From Streptomyces violens (GTDB taxonomy: Bacteria; Actinomycetota; Actinomycetes; Streptomycetales; Streptomycetaceae): DNA of 64,000 nucleotides. This document shows, one piece after another, positions 57,258-64,000 of this stretch. The stretch spans positions 138,644 through 202,643 of the forward strand of contig NZ_JOBH01000013.1 in the NCBI RefSeq assembly GCF_000717745.1, read 5' to 3'. Numbering within the stretch: the stretch's first letter is position 1; each line of letters starts with the position of its first letter. The position numbers and the translations under genes are program-made. The notes below the pieces were generated by a model that saw nothing but the letters and a program-made list of their open reading frames with translations, was not told the DNA's origin and searched no databases.

Positions 57258-58204
57258 CGCCGCGCACGGTACTGCTGAGCGGGGCGAGCGGCTTCATCGG
57301 CTCCGCAGTGCAGGCCGCGCTCCGGGCGCACGGGGCGGACATCACCGTACGGGCGCTCTCCCGTACGGACGGCCCGGACTCGGTGCGCGCGGACCTGACC
57401 GACCCGGACTCCCTGCGGGGCGTGGCCAAGGGCGCCGACGTCCTCGTGCACTTGGCCTCCCGGGTGTCGGGTGAGGAGGAGGCGTGCCGGGCGGTGAACA
57501 TCGTCGGTACGCAGGCGCTGATGCGGGAGGCGCGGCAGGCCGGGGTGCGGCGGATCGTCCATCTTTCGACCGCCGCGGTGTACGGGCTGGGACCGCATCG
57601 CGGCATCGCCGTGGACGAGACCGAACCCGCCCCCGTGTCGGCCGCGAGCCGTACCCGGCTGGCGGGGGAGCGGTCGGCGCTGGACGCGGGCGCCGTGGTG
57701 CTGCGGCCGTACCTGATCACCGGTACCGGTGACCGCTGGGTCGTACCCGCGCTGGCCGAGCTGGTCCGCCGGGTCCCGGCGCGGTGGGACGGCGGGCAGG
57801 CGCGGCTGTCGCTGGTCGACGTGCAGGACCTCGCGCGGCTCATCGCGGAACTGGCGTGCGGCGAAGCGGAGGTGGCGAGCGGGGTGTACCACGCGGCCCA
57901 CCCCGAGCCGGTGCGCCTCGGCGCCCTGCTGGACACGCTCGCGGGGCACGGGGTGATCCCCGAGGTGCCGCGGGAGGCGTGGGACTGGCAGCGGTGCGTG
58001 GACCGGCTGCGGGAGTGTCCGGGCGCCATGAGTGAGCGTCAGTTCGAGCTGATGGCACGGGAACACTGGTACCGCAGCGAGGAGATCTGGCGGCTGGCGG
58101 GAGTGCCGGCCGGACCGGGGCCGCTGCACCGGCTCGGCGAGTCGGCTCCTTGGTACGCGGAGCATCTGGCGGGTACGGCGGCCGCGGGCGTCAGCGGGGC
58201 CTGA
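57254..58204 (+). CDS. NAD-dependent epimerase/dehydratase-like protein
   Basis: A 316-residue extended-SDR protein. Glycine motif GASGFIG at the start, with a beta-strand pattern LVHLASRVSG, and HLSTAAVYGL where Tyr of the YxxxK active site should be followed three residues later by Lys; here the fragment TRLAGERSAL carries no clear YxxxK, so the catalytic Tyr/Lys is doubtful. It is translationally coupled to the receptor-like TetR gene. Butyrolactone clusters often hold such reductases or epimerases that finish or modify the signal; here that role is inference from position only. Confidence 0.82.
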   Translation: MTPRTVLLSGASGFIGSAVQAALRAHGADITVRALSRTDGPDSVRADLTDPDSLRGVAKGADVLVHLASRVSGEEEACRAVNIVGTQALMREARQAGVRRIVHLSTAAVYGLGPHRGIAVDETEPAPVSAASRTRLAGERSALDAGAVVLRPYLITGTGDRWVVPALAELVRRVPARWDGGQARLSLVDVQDLARLIAELACGEAEVASGVYHAAHPEPVRLGALLDTLAGHGVIPEVPREAWDWQRCVDRLRECPGAMSERQFELMAREHWYRSEEIWRLAGVPAGPGPLHRLGESAPWYAEHLAGTAAAGVSGA

Positions 58205-58219
58205 GCGCGCGGCGATCGA

Positions 58220-58248
58220 GCCGCCCGGCGGATGTGCCGGCGGGCGGC
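58220..58248. terminator. Hairpin between convergent epimerase and IS701-like genes
   Basis: GCCGCCCG (58220-58227) pairs with CGGGCGGC (58241-58248), in the 69-base gap between two convergent genes. Confidence 0.6.
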
Positions 58249-58273
58249 CCCTGCGGGTGGCGGGCGCGGTCTC

Positions 58274-59407
58274 TCAGGCCGCCTGCTGCCAGGCGGCGGC
58301 CATGCGCAGGTGGTGTGCGTGGGCGGCCGAGACGAGCGTCATGTGGCGGTGCCAGCCGGGGTAGGAACGGCCCTCGAAGTCGTGCAGCCCGTGGTCCAGC
58401 AGGGTGTCCGGGGCCGGGGCGAGGGGGACGGTCAGCAGGTCCGTCAGGGCGGCGAGCCGCGCGGCGGGCAGGTCGGTGAGCCAGATGTGGCGCGGTCCGC
58501 CGTCGGCCGGCCAGCTGGCGACGGGCTGCAGCGGACGCGGGCTGCCCGGTACATGCACCAGCGCGGGCGCGAGGCGCAGTCGATCCGCGCCCGGCCCCAG
58601 CGGGGTGGTGGCGGCACGCCCGAGGCGCTGCAGCAACTGCCGGGCGGGGAGCGCCCCGGTGGGCTGCCGGCCACGCACGTGGCGGGTCGGCCGCAGCAGG
58701 CCGATGGTGACCGGCGTGGTGGCCGGGACGCGCAGCGCGAAACCGTGGCCGCGCGCGGTGAGCGCCGTCAACAGGGGCTGTACGCCGGTGTGGTGGGCGG
58801 CCGTGGCCAGGACCGGTGCCTCGTGGGCGACGGGCAGGCCGAGCAGATCCAGCGTGAGGTCGTGCGGCGCGCGGGCGCCTTCTGACTCGGGCACGCAGAC
58901 GCGGGCGCGCAGCCGCGCGTCCTCGCTCCAGCGGCCCGGCAGGTGCAGCCGCCAGTCGAGCGGCGTGGTGCCGTACTCGGTGGCCAGGAACAGCCCGAAC
59001 GCCCACTGGCAGCCCAGGGTCCGGCCGCTGGCGGGGTCGAAGCGCCGGTGGACGCCGACGGAGTGCTGGCCGCGCTTCGGGATCAGGACGGGCGCCGGGA
59101 TCAGGGCGCGCGGCGGGAGTTGCCGCGCGCACCAGTCGGCGAGGCGCCTGCGGACCGGCTCCCACCGCCAGGTGCTCGCGTTGACGATCTGGTGCAGGGA
59201 CTGCCACGCGGTGTCCGAAGTGCTCACCGTCCAGGCCATGTTGCGTACGGACTTCTTGCCCGGAGTCGAGCACAGGCCCCGGAGATAGGCGGTGGCCCAC
59301 CGGCGCTGGTCGGCGCGCGGGAGGTCCTGGAACAGGTGCCGAGCCAGGTCGTCGGCCGGGTGGTGCGGCACCGGCCGTACCGGGCCGCTCCCGTAGAGCT
59401 CGGTCAT
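58274..59407 (-). CDS. IS701-like transposase-derived protein without catalytic DDE residues
   Basis: A 377-residue protein clearly related to IS701-type transposases: DLARHLFQDLPRADQRRWATAYLRGL, GKKSVRNMA, PKRGQHSVGVHRRF, GRTLGCQWAFGLFLA, TPLDWRLHLPGRW and YPGWHRHMTLVSAAHAHHL. In active members PKKGKHSVGV is preceded by DDT; here the matching residues are A105-P-V-L. The second Asp falls in VLATAAHHTG, where Asp is absent, and the WxIEExFQ-type Glu segment is missing. No terminal inverted repeats or target duplication are visible. It is probably a domesticated protein. Its promoter carries site B, which is shared with the receptor, synthase and kinase genes of this block. Confidence 0.82.
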   Translation of the reverse strand: MTELYGSGPVRPVPHHPADDLARHLFQDLPRADQRRWATAYLRGLCSTPGKKSVRNMAWTVSTSDTAWQSLHQIVNASTWRWEPVRRRLADWCARQLPPRALIPAPVLIPKRGQHSVGVHRRFDPASGRTLGCQWAFGLFLATEYGTTPLDWRLHLPGRWSEDARLRARVCVPESEGARAPHDLTLDLLGLPVAHEAPVLATAAHHTGVQPLLTALTARGHGFALRVPATTPVTIGLLRPTRHVRGRQPTGALPARQLLQRLGRAATTPLGPGADRLRLAPALVHVPGSPRPLQPVASWPADGGPRHIWLTDLPAARLAALTDLLTVPLAPAPDTLLDHGLHDFEGRSYPGWHRHMTLVSAAHAHHLRMAAAWQQAA

Positions 59408-59744
59408 GGCGGCTCCCTTCGAAACATGCGGGCAGGGGTGTCGGTGCCGAAAGAATAGCGAACAACCTCTATGTTTTTGAAGGGACGGTTCGCCGTGCCC
59501 GGCGGAGCGCCGCTCTCCGGTCGCCGGTGACCTGCCAAAGCCGTCACGGGGCGGCGTCGCGGGGTGCTCGTTGGTGTGTACAGCGGGTTAACGTCTCTTT
59601 CCACGGGGATTGCGGTGAGGACGTGCGCCGGCCGGCCGGTCGGCGCGCTCAGCGGCACCCCGTCCGAAAGCCCCCGATCCCCCTTCAGGTCCGGCCCGCC
59701 GAGCGGCGGTTGCCGGGTGAGGTTTGTCGAATTGGTGGCATCAG
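59408..59744. other. Divergent region between IS701-like gene and TetR-2
   Basis: A 337-base gap. On the minus strand a -35-like TTCAAA (59481-59476) and -10-like TATTCT (59457-59452), spaced 18, flank motif site B; this would drive the IS701-like gene. I see no clear promoter near TetR-2. The rest holds no recognisable gene. Confidence 0.5.
59466..59475 (-). promoter_or_regulatory. Shared motif site B, between -35 and -10 of the IS701-like gene
   Basis: AACATAGAGG on the minus strand, followed by TTGTTCGC. It shares AAAAACATAGAGGTTGTTCG with site D at 61863-61882. It lies 58 bases upstream of the IS701-like ATG, where a bound repressor would block RNA polymerase. Confidence 0.65.
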
Positions 59745-60332
59745 ATGAAGCAGGAACGCGCGGTGGTCACCCGTGGACGTCTGACGCGTGCGGCGGCCGG
59801 GGAGTTCGCCCGCCATGGGTACGCGGGTACCTCGCTCCAGGTCGTGTGCAAGGAGGCGAAGGTCTCCATGGGCGCGCTGACCTTCCATTTCCGGGCCAAG
59901 AGCGAGCTGGCCGAGGCGGTGGCCGAGGAGGCGGTAGCCGAGACCGGCGCCGTGGTGGCCGAGGCGAAGGGGTGCGGCGGCGATCCGCTGGCGGCCATGT
60001 CCGGCCTCGCCTGTGACCTGGCCGGGCTGCTGGCCCGCAGCCCCGCCGTCCGGGCGATCGTGCGGCTGGAGGAGGAGCGGATCATCGCCGCGGGCGGCTG
60101 GCAGGCGGCGTGGGAGCCGGCCGTGCGCGCCATGCTGGAGTGCGCGCGGCGGCGCAACGACCTGACCGCCGAGATCGAGGTGGAGACCGTGGTGCAGCTC
60201 GCCGCGCACCTGCTGAACGGCACCGCCGTCACCCTGCACGCCCGCCCCGAGACCGACGAGGTGGCGGCGCTCGCGCACATCTGGGCAGCGGTCATGCAGG
60301 GCATCCGCGCGTCGGCGACGGCGGCGCGCTGA
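59745..60332 (+). CDS. Gamma-butyrolactone-receptor-like TetR regulator (2)
   Basis: A 195-residue TetR protein of the same receptor group, starting MKQERAVVTRGRLTRAAAGEFARHGYAGTSLQVVCKEAKVSMGALTFHFRAKSELA. The pattern GALTFHF-x-AKSELA matches the ArpA/ScbR family HTH. It is not very similar to TetR-1, so the two are separate paralogues. It lies 315 bases upstream of the AfsA gene in the same direction, the usual relation of a synthase and its receptor. ATG is the family start, though no strong ribosome site precedes it. Ligand unknown. Confidence 0.87.
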   Translation: MKQERAVVTRGRLTRAAAGEFARHGYAGTSLQVVCKEAKVSMGALTFHFRAKSELAEAVAEEAVAETGAVVAEAKGCGGDPLAAMSGLACDLAGLLARSPAVRAIVRLEEERIIAAGGWQAAWEPAVRAMLECARRRNDLTAEIEVETVVQLAAHLLNGTAVTLHARPETDEVAALAHIWAAVMQGIRASATAAR

Positions 60333-60646
60333 CGGTACACCGCCGGCGCGCGGCGGCCGCCCGCCGGCGGCGGCTGACGGGCCCAGTGGCGGGTCGTGAG
60401 TGAGCCCGGTGGCGGGCGCATTTCAGCCCGAATTCCCCGTCGACCGACCGGAATGTTCCCTTCCTGAAGTGGGTCGTGGAAAGTCTTGGGGCGACAGGGG
60501 CGCTGGTCACGGATGGTGCGCGAGGGAGAGGGGTCTCCCGGCGGGGCGGCCGGTGGTCGACAAAAAAAAGAATGCCCTCTATGTTATGCCGTGCCACGGC
60601 CCAGTGCCTTGTGCGGCCAACGCACAACGAGGGAAAGGATGCTGAC
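60333..60646. other. Promoter region of the AfsA-like gene
   Basis: A 314-base gap with no gene. It has a good promoter fit: -35 TCGACA (60557-60562), 17-base spacer, -10 TATGTT (60580-60585). The spacer contains an A8 run, and motif site C overlaps the -10. Confidence 0.6.
60576..60585 (-). promoter_or_regulatory. Shared motif site C overlapping the afsA-like -10
   Basis: AACATAGAGG on the minus strand, 61 bases upstream of the AfsA-like GTG, opposite to the gene direction. Because it sits inside the likely -10 (TATGTT), a protein bound here should repress. The orientation relative to its gene is reversed compared with sites A, B and D, which argues that it is an operator and not a promoter element. 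Confidence 0.65.
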
Positions 60647-61633
60647 GTGCCCCGATTTGCCACCGTCCCGGACGCCACTGCTCGCTACGAGGTCATCCCG
60701 CAGCAGTTCGTCCACAAGCTCGACCCGGACGAGGTGCTGCTCACCGGATGGCGCAAGACCGGTCCGGACACCTATGAGGTGACTGCCCGCCGGCCCCGCA
60801 CCCACAGCTTCTACCTGAGCGGCAACGGCGGTTACGACCCGCTGCTGTTCGCCGAGACCGTCCGCCAGCTCCTTCCCCTGCTCTCCCACGCCGCCTACGG
60901 GGTACCGCTGGGACACCAGCTGATCTGGGACGACTTCACCTACAGCATGGACGCCGCCGCCATGGACGCGGCCGCCCCCGGGATACCGGTCCGGCTGGCC
61001 GTCCGCTGCACCGCCGTCACCCGCCGCAGCAGCCGCGCGTCGGCCATCGTCCTGCACGCCGAGGCCTACCAGGGCAGCCGCCGCCTGGGCGAGGCCCGCA
61101 CCCGCTTCACCGTGCACAGCCCCGCCGTCTACCAGCGGCTGCGCGGCGCCTACGGTGACGCGCAGCGCGCCATGGCCAACGCCGTACTCCCCGGACTGCC
61201 GCTGACGGCCCGTCGGGTGGGCCGTGTCTCGCCCTACGACGTCGTCCTCTCCCCGGACGCCGCGACCGGCCGGTGGCAGCTGTGTGTCGACACCAGCCAT
61301 CCGGTCCTCTTCGACCACCCGGTCGACCATGTGCCCGGCATGCTGCTCCTGGAGGCCGCCCGCCAGGCGACCCAGGCCATGGCCGACCCGCTGCCGGTCG
61401 TCCCGGTGACGATGCACACCGAGTTCCACCGCTACATCGAGCTGGACGCGCCCTGCTGGGTCGAGGTCGAGGCGCTGCCCGCCGACCCGTCGGGCCGCTG
61501 CCGGGTGCGGGTGAGCATGCGTCAGCACGAGACGGTCTGCTGTGTCGCGGACGTCTCCGTGGAGCGTGCGCCGGGCTCCTTCCCGCTGCCCGTGCTCGCC
61601 GCGCGCGAAGCCGCCGCGCCCGCCCTCGTCTGA
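60647..61633 (+). CDS. AfsA/ScbA-family gamma-butyrolactone biosynthesis protein
   Basis: A 328-residue AfsA-type enzyme. Two repeated hot-dog-like halves are seen: QQFVHKLDPDEVLLTGW ... HSFYLSGNGGYDPLLFAETVRQLLPLLSHAAYGVPLGHQLIW, and HPVLFDHPVDHVPGMLLLEAARQATQAM ... TEFHRYIELDAPCWVEVEA. AfsA condenses a beta-ketoacyl group with dihydroxyacetone phosphate to make the butyrolactone precursor. The GTG (VPRFATVPDAT) follows GGGAAAGGA. It is downstream of TetR-2 and upstream of a histidine kinase, in the signalling block. The exact lactone type is not predictable. Confidence 0.92.
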   Translation: MPRFATVPDATARYEVIPQQFVHKLDPDEVLLTGWRKTGPDTYEVTARRPRTHSFYLSGNGGYDPLLFAETVRQLLPLLSHAAYGVPLGHQLIWDDFTYSMDAAAMDAAAPGIPVRLAVRCTAVTRRSSRASAIVLHAEAYQGSRRLGEARTRFTVHSPAVYQRLRGAYGDAQRAMANAVLPGLPLTARRVGRVSPYDVVLSPDAATGRWQLCVDTSHPVLFDHPVDHVPGMLLLEAARQATQAMADPLPVVPVTMHTEFHRYIELDAPCWVEVEALPADPSGRCRVRVSMRQHETVCCVADVSVERAPGSFPLPVLAAREAAAPALV

Positions 61634-61926
61634 CCGGCGGGCCCGCCGCGCAACCGTCGTCGGCGTCGCCCCGCCCACTCCCTCACCGGGCCGTCCCGGA
61701 CCCTTCACCCGCGCACCCTCTTTCCTGTGGCTTCCCTGCGGTGAAAACCTGCGGTGAAAAGGGGTGCGCGGAAGCGTGCACCAGGACGTCGCCACCCCTG
61801 CCCGGCCGGTGCCGCGCCCCTGTCCGGGGGCGCGCACCGTCCTGGGCGTTTTTTTCTCTCCCAAAAACATAGAGGTTGTTCGCATTGTTTCGCGAGCGTT
61901 CAACCCTTCGTGCAAGAGGAGTAGCC
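61634..61926. other. Intergenic region before the histidine kinase
   Basis: A 293-base gap with motif site D at 61866-61875. AT-rich stretches TTTTTTTCTCTCCCAAAAAC (61849-61868) precede it. No gene is visible. Confidence 0.45.
61866..61875 (+). promoter_or_regulatory. Shared motif site D before the histidine kinase gene
   Basis: AACATAGAGG followed by TTGTTCGC, 51 bases upstream of the histidine kinase ATG, and nearly identical over about 20 bases to site B. Same orientation as its gene. Confidence 0.65.
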
Positions 61927-62979
61927 ATGGCCGCCGCCTCCACCCTGCTGGCGGATGTCTTCACCCACGCCCTCGCGGAGGGCCTCAGCCGCGCGGCCAC
62001 CCCGCGCGTCCGCCCGGTCGGCGCCGTAGCCGATGACGTCGGTGCCGCACCCGACGACGTCGACGCCGCGCTGTGTCGCTTCGCCGGTCTGCTGCGGTCC
62101 CCCTCCGTCGGGCTGCCCGGCGGGCAGCCCGACGGGGAGGAGACCCGGTACCTGCTGGAACTGGCCCGGCACGCGCTCGGCCGGACCCCGAGCCGGCCCG
62201 CCCTACCGGCCGGTGCCCCCGCCGGTCCCGGCGGTCCCGCGCCGGATCAACTCCTCGCCGCCGCGATCCTGTTGACGGAATGCCTCCTCCTGCAGGAGCC
62301 CGACACCGGTGCGGCGCTCCCCCTCCTACGGGCCGTCCGGGAGACCTTCGCCGCTGCAGCCGGCCCACACCTGCGGGCCGTCGATGCCTGGCAGGGCCGC
62401 CGGACACTCGCGCGGGACGTGCACGACCGCGTCGCCACCCCGCTGGCCGCCGCCCTGGACCGGCTCGGCGCGGAAGCCGGTACCGTACGCGCCTCCGAGC
62501 AACTGACCGCGGCGCGCGACCTGTTGGCGCAGGCCGCCGAGAGCAGCCGCGGCATCGTGGCCGGACTGCACGAGCGCACCCCGGTGCCCCGACTGCGCGA
62601 AGCCCTGGAGGTCCTGCGCGGTCTGCCCGAGGGGCCGGAGGTGCGCTGGCACCAGTCCGGCGACGAGACCACCCTGCCCGAACTCTTCCGGCGCGAACTG
62701 CTGCTCGTCCTGCGCGAGGCGCTGCTCAACGCCCGTACCCACGCCGCGGCGGAGACCGTGTCCGTCACCGTACGGACGACCCGCAGATGGGCCCACGCCC
62801 AGGTCTGTGACGACGGGCGGGGCTTCGACGTCGCGCACACGCTCTCCGCACGGCCCGCGTACGGCCTGCGGTCCATGTCCGAGCGCATCGAATCGGTGGG
62901 CGGGCGGCTGGCCGTGACCAGCCGCGCCGGCGACGGCACCCGTGTCGACGTCCACCTGCCCCGTTACCAGGCCGGCTGA
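61927..62979 (+). CDS. Soluble NarL-type sensor histidine kinase
   Basis: A 350-residue kinase without membrane spans. About 1-160 is an Ala/Pro-rich region of unknown fold. The dimerisation motif is RTLARDVHDRVATPLAAALDRLGAEAG with the phospho-His followed by Asp, HisKA_3-like. The ATPase domain has LLLVLREALLNARTHAAAETVSV (N box), VCDDGRGFDV (G1) and YGLRSMSERIESVGG. The ATG has GAGGAG. The next gene, an atypical response regulator, follows after 26 bases in the same direction, so they form an operon. Site D lies in its promoter. Confidence 0.85.
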   Translation: MAAASTLLADVFTHALAEGLSRAATPRVRPVGAVADDVGAAPDDVDAALCRFAGLLRSPSVGLPGGQPDGEETRYLLELARHALGRTPSRPALPAGAPAGPGGPAPDQLLAAAILLTECLLLQEPDTGAALPLLRAVRETFAAAAGPHLRAVDAWQGRRTLARDVHDRVATPLAAALDRLGAEAGTVRASEQLTAARDLLAQAAESSRGIVAGLHERTPVPRLREALEVLRGLPEGPEVRWHQSGDETTLPELFRRELLLVLREALLNARTHAAAETVSVTVRTTRRWAHAQVCDDGRGFDVAHTLSARPAYGLRSMSERIESVGGRLAVTSRAGDGTRVDVHLPRYQAG

Positions 62980-63005
62980 CCGCCGAAAGAGAAGGGGAAA
63001 CGATC

Positions 63006-63707
63006 ATGCCACGTATCACCGCCGTCATCGCCAGCGAGAACGCGCTGCTGCGCGACGCCCTCACCGCGCTGCTGCACGCGCAGCCCGGCATCCGCCTCCT
63101 CGGCCAGGCCACCGGCGAGCACGAGGCCCTGCGCAAGGCCGTCGCACTCCACCCCCAAGTGATCCTCCTGGAGCCCTGGTCGGCGCCGGGCGCCACCGTG
63201 CGCACCGTACGTTCCCTGCGCCGCCTGGTGCCCGAGACCGCCGTACTGGCCCTGCCGGGCGGCAGCACGCGCGCCGACCACCACGCCCTGCGCGCCGCCG
63301 GGGTGCACGGTTACCTGCCGCGGCACGCCGGACGGGAGGCGCTGCTCGCCGCGCTCGGCACACTGTTCCCCGCGGCGGTGCAGGGCGCCGGACGCGTACC
63401 GTACGCAGCCCTGTCCCGGCGCGAGCGGGAGGTGCTCAGCGGGGCGGCGGCCGCCATGACCAACCAGCAGATAGCCCGCGGGCTCGGCATCACCACCGGG
63501 ACCGTCAAGCGGCATCTGCACACCACCTTCCGCAAGCTGGACGCCGTGTCCCGGCTCGACGCGGTGGCCAAGGCGCTCGCCGCCGGACTGATCAGCGCGC
63601 CGGGCCCGGCCCGGCCGCTGGAGCCGGACGGGCCGTCAGGTCCGGCCGCGCCACCGGAGCCGTCCGGCGGCGCGGCCGGCCGGCAGTGGGCGGCCCGGGC
63701 GGCATGA
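63006..63707 (+). CDS. Atypical NarL/LuxR response regulator without phospho-Asp
   Basis: A 233-residue protein with a degraded receiver domain (about 1-115) and a LuxR/NarL HTH (LSRREREVLSGAAAAMTNQQIARGLGITTGTVKRHLHTTFRKLDAVSR). Normal receivers have Asp-Asp near the start and a phospho-Asp about residue 55; here the start reads ASENALLRD, and the phospho site reads I-L-L-E56-P, with Glu in place of Asp. The conserved Lys (GYLxK) is Arg (GYLPRHAG). Phosphorylation by the upstream kinase is thus unlikely in the usual way; Glu may mimic the active state. A Pro/Gly-rich tail ends the chain. It lies 26 bases after the kinase gene. Confidence 0.87.
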   Translation: MPRITAVIASENALLRDALTALLHAQPGIRLLGQATGEHEALRKAVALHPQVILLEPWSAPGATVRTVRSLRRLVPETAVLALPGGSTRADHHALRAAGVHGYLPRHAGREALLAALGTLFPAAVQGAGRVPYAALSRREREVLSGAAAAMTNQQIARGLGITTGTVKRHLHTTFRKLDAVSRLDAVAKALAAGLISAPGPARPLEPDGPSGPAAPPEPSGGAAGRQWAARAA

Positions 63708-63911
63708 CCGGTGCTGGGCATGCATTTGTCATTCCGCTGACATTCCCCGCGCTTTCTTGAGATCTCTGACCGAACCCTTGAAATGCAAACCTTGTGCGGG
63801 GGGCTTTCCGTGCAGAAAGGTGGGTGACACGACCCGGTGCATTGCTGAGGAACCGCTTGCCAGGAAGGCGCGGAGCACCGGTACGAGAATTCCTGCCGAG
63901 GGGGAGCCATC
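63708..63911. other. Intergenic region before the carboxylase gene
   Basis: A 204-base gap. CTTGCCAGGAAGGCGCGGAG and GAGGGGGAG precede the GTG; the latter is the ribosome-binding site. No shared AACATAGAGG motif is present here, so this gene appears to be outside the regulon. Nothing else is recognisable. Confidence 0.45.
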
Positions 63912-64000
63912 GTGCGCAAGGTGCTCATCGCCAACCGTGGCGAAATCGCTGTCCGCGTGGCCCGGGCATGCCGGGACGCCGGGATCGGGAGCGTAGCGGT
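63912..64000 (+). CDS. Acetyl/propionyl-CoA carboxylase biotin carboxylase subunit, N-terminal part
   Basis: The first 29 residues VRKVLIANRGEIAVRVARACRDAGIGSVA are the typical start of biotin carboxylase (KVLIANRGEIAxRxxRAxRxxG). The gene runs off the right edge. In Streptomyces the biotin carboxylase/BCCP subunit supplies carboxybiotin to acyl-CoA carboxylases making malonyl- and methylmalonyl-CoA. GTG start with GGGGGAG. A paralogue near a butyrolactone block might serve a polyketide pathway further right; that is inference. Confidence 0.9.
   Translation, partial: MRKVLIANRGEIAVRVARACRDAGIGSVA

Noticed and set aside
58274-59407. An active insertion sequence
   Set aside because: The catalytic residues are missing and no terminal inverted repeats or target-site duplication were seen. 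The gene has its own promoter-like elements shared with neighbours.
63708-64000. Inclusion of the biotin carboxylase gene in the AACATAGAGG regulon
   Set aside because: The motif is absent from its upstream region.

Overview
The window looks like the core chromosome of a Streptomyces or very close relative. GC is very high, codons nearly always end in G or C, GTG starts and 4-base ATGA/GTGA overlaps are common, and several genus hallmarks are present: a tRNA-Leu(UAA) of the bldA type, an AfsA/ScbA gamma-butyrolactone synthase, receptor-like TetR regulators, resuscitation-promoting factors and a c-di-AMP (ydaO-type) riboswitch. From memory, and not checked by alignment, the order ppc - pth - rplY - prs - glmU ... 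mfd ... mazG - rpf - rpf - eno - divIC - ppx - ndh matches the S. coelicolor SCO3127-to-SCO3090 block read in one direction.

Layout. 0-4 kb: an SDR fragment, a divergent MarR / methyltransferase pair around a perfect palindrome, a glyoxalase-fold protein, and a desaturase-TetR operon. 4.3-12.1 kb: housekeeping genes (ppc, pth, rplY, prs, glmU) and tRNA-Gln. 12.1-14.5 kb: a LAGLIDADG-like protein beside the tRNA, and an orphan histidine kinase. 14.6-19.6 kb: a compact toxin/immunity-domain island holding a YwqJ-type deaminase plus SUKH-3 operon, and divergently a WHH nuclease-SUKH fusion followed by a giant Imm35/proline-rich/deaminase/SUKH-4 protein. 19.7-31 kb: LCP cell-wall ligase, DivIVA-like coiled-coil protein, MFS pump, mfd, a DUF2079 membrane protein, an HNH lipoprotein and a DUF4352-type lipoprotein or membrane protein. 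31.4-39.7 kb: an HsdM-HsdS-like fusion with an abnormal motif IV, a membrane protein translationally coupled to a Ser/Thr kinase, a SurA-like lipoprotein, mazG and a P450. 39.9-49 kb: two Rpf genes (one under the riboswitch), eno, divIC, DUF501, ppx, ndh (with a possible Rex site) and cfa. 49-53 kb: a MacB/FtsX-type ABC exporter pair and bldA. 53.3-56.4 kb: a MarR-MFS operon whose pump carries a carboxypeptidase-regulatory-like tail.

56.6-63.7 kb is the most unusual part. It is a gamma-butyrolactone-type signalling block with two receptor-like TetR proteins, an NAD epimerase coupled to the first of them, an AfsA homologue, a histidine kinase, a response regulator that has lost its phosphorylation aspartate, and an IS701-like protein that has lost the DDE residues. 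The 10-base word AACATAGAGG occurs in four of the promoter regions of this block and ties the genes into one probable regulon. A biotin carboxylase gene begins at the right edge.

Limits: all family calls come from reading the translations. No database search, covariance model or alignment was run. Start sites were chosen from ribosome-binding sites, overlaps and family length.
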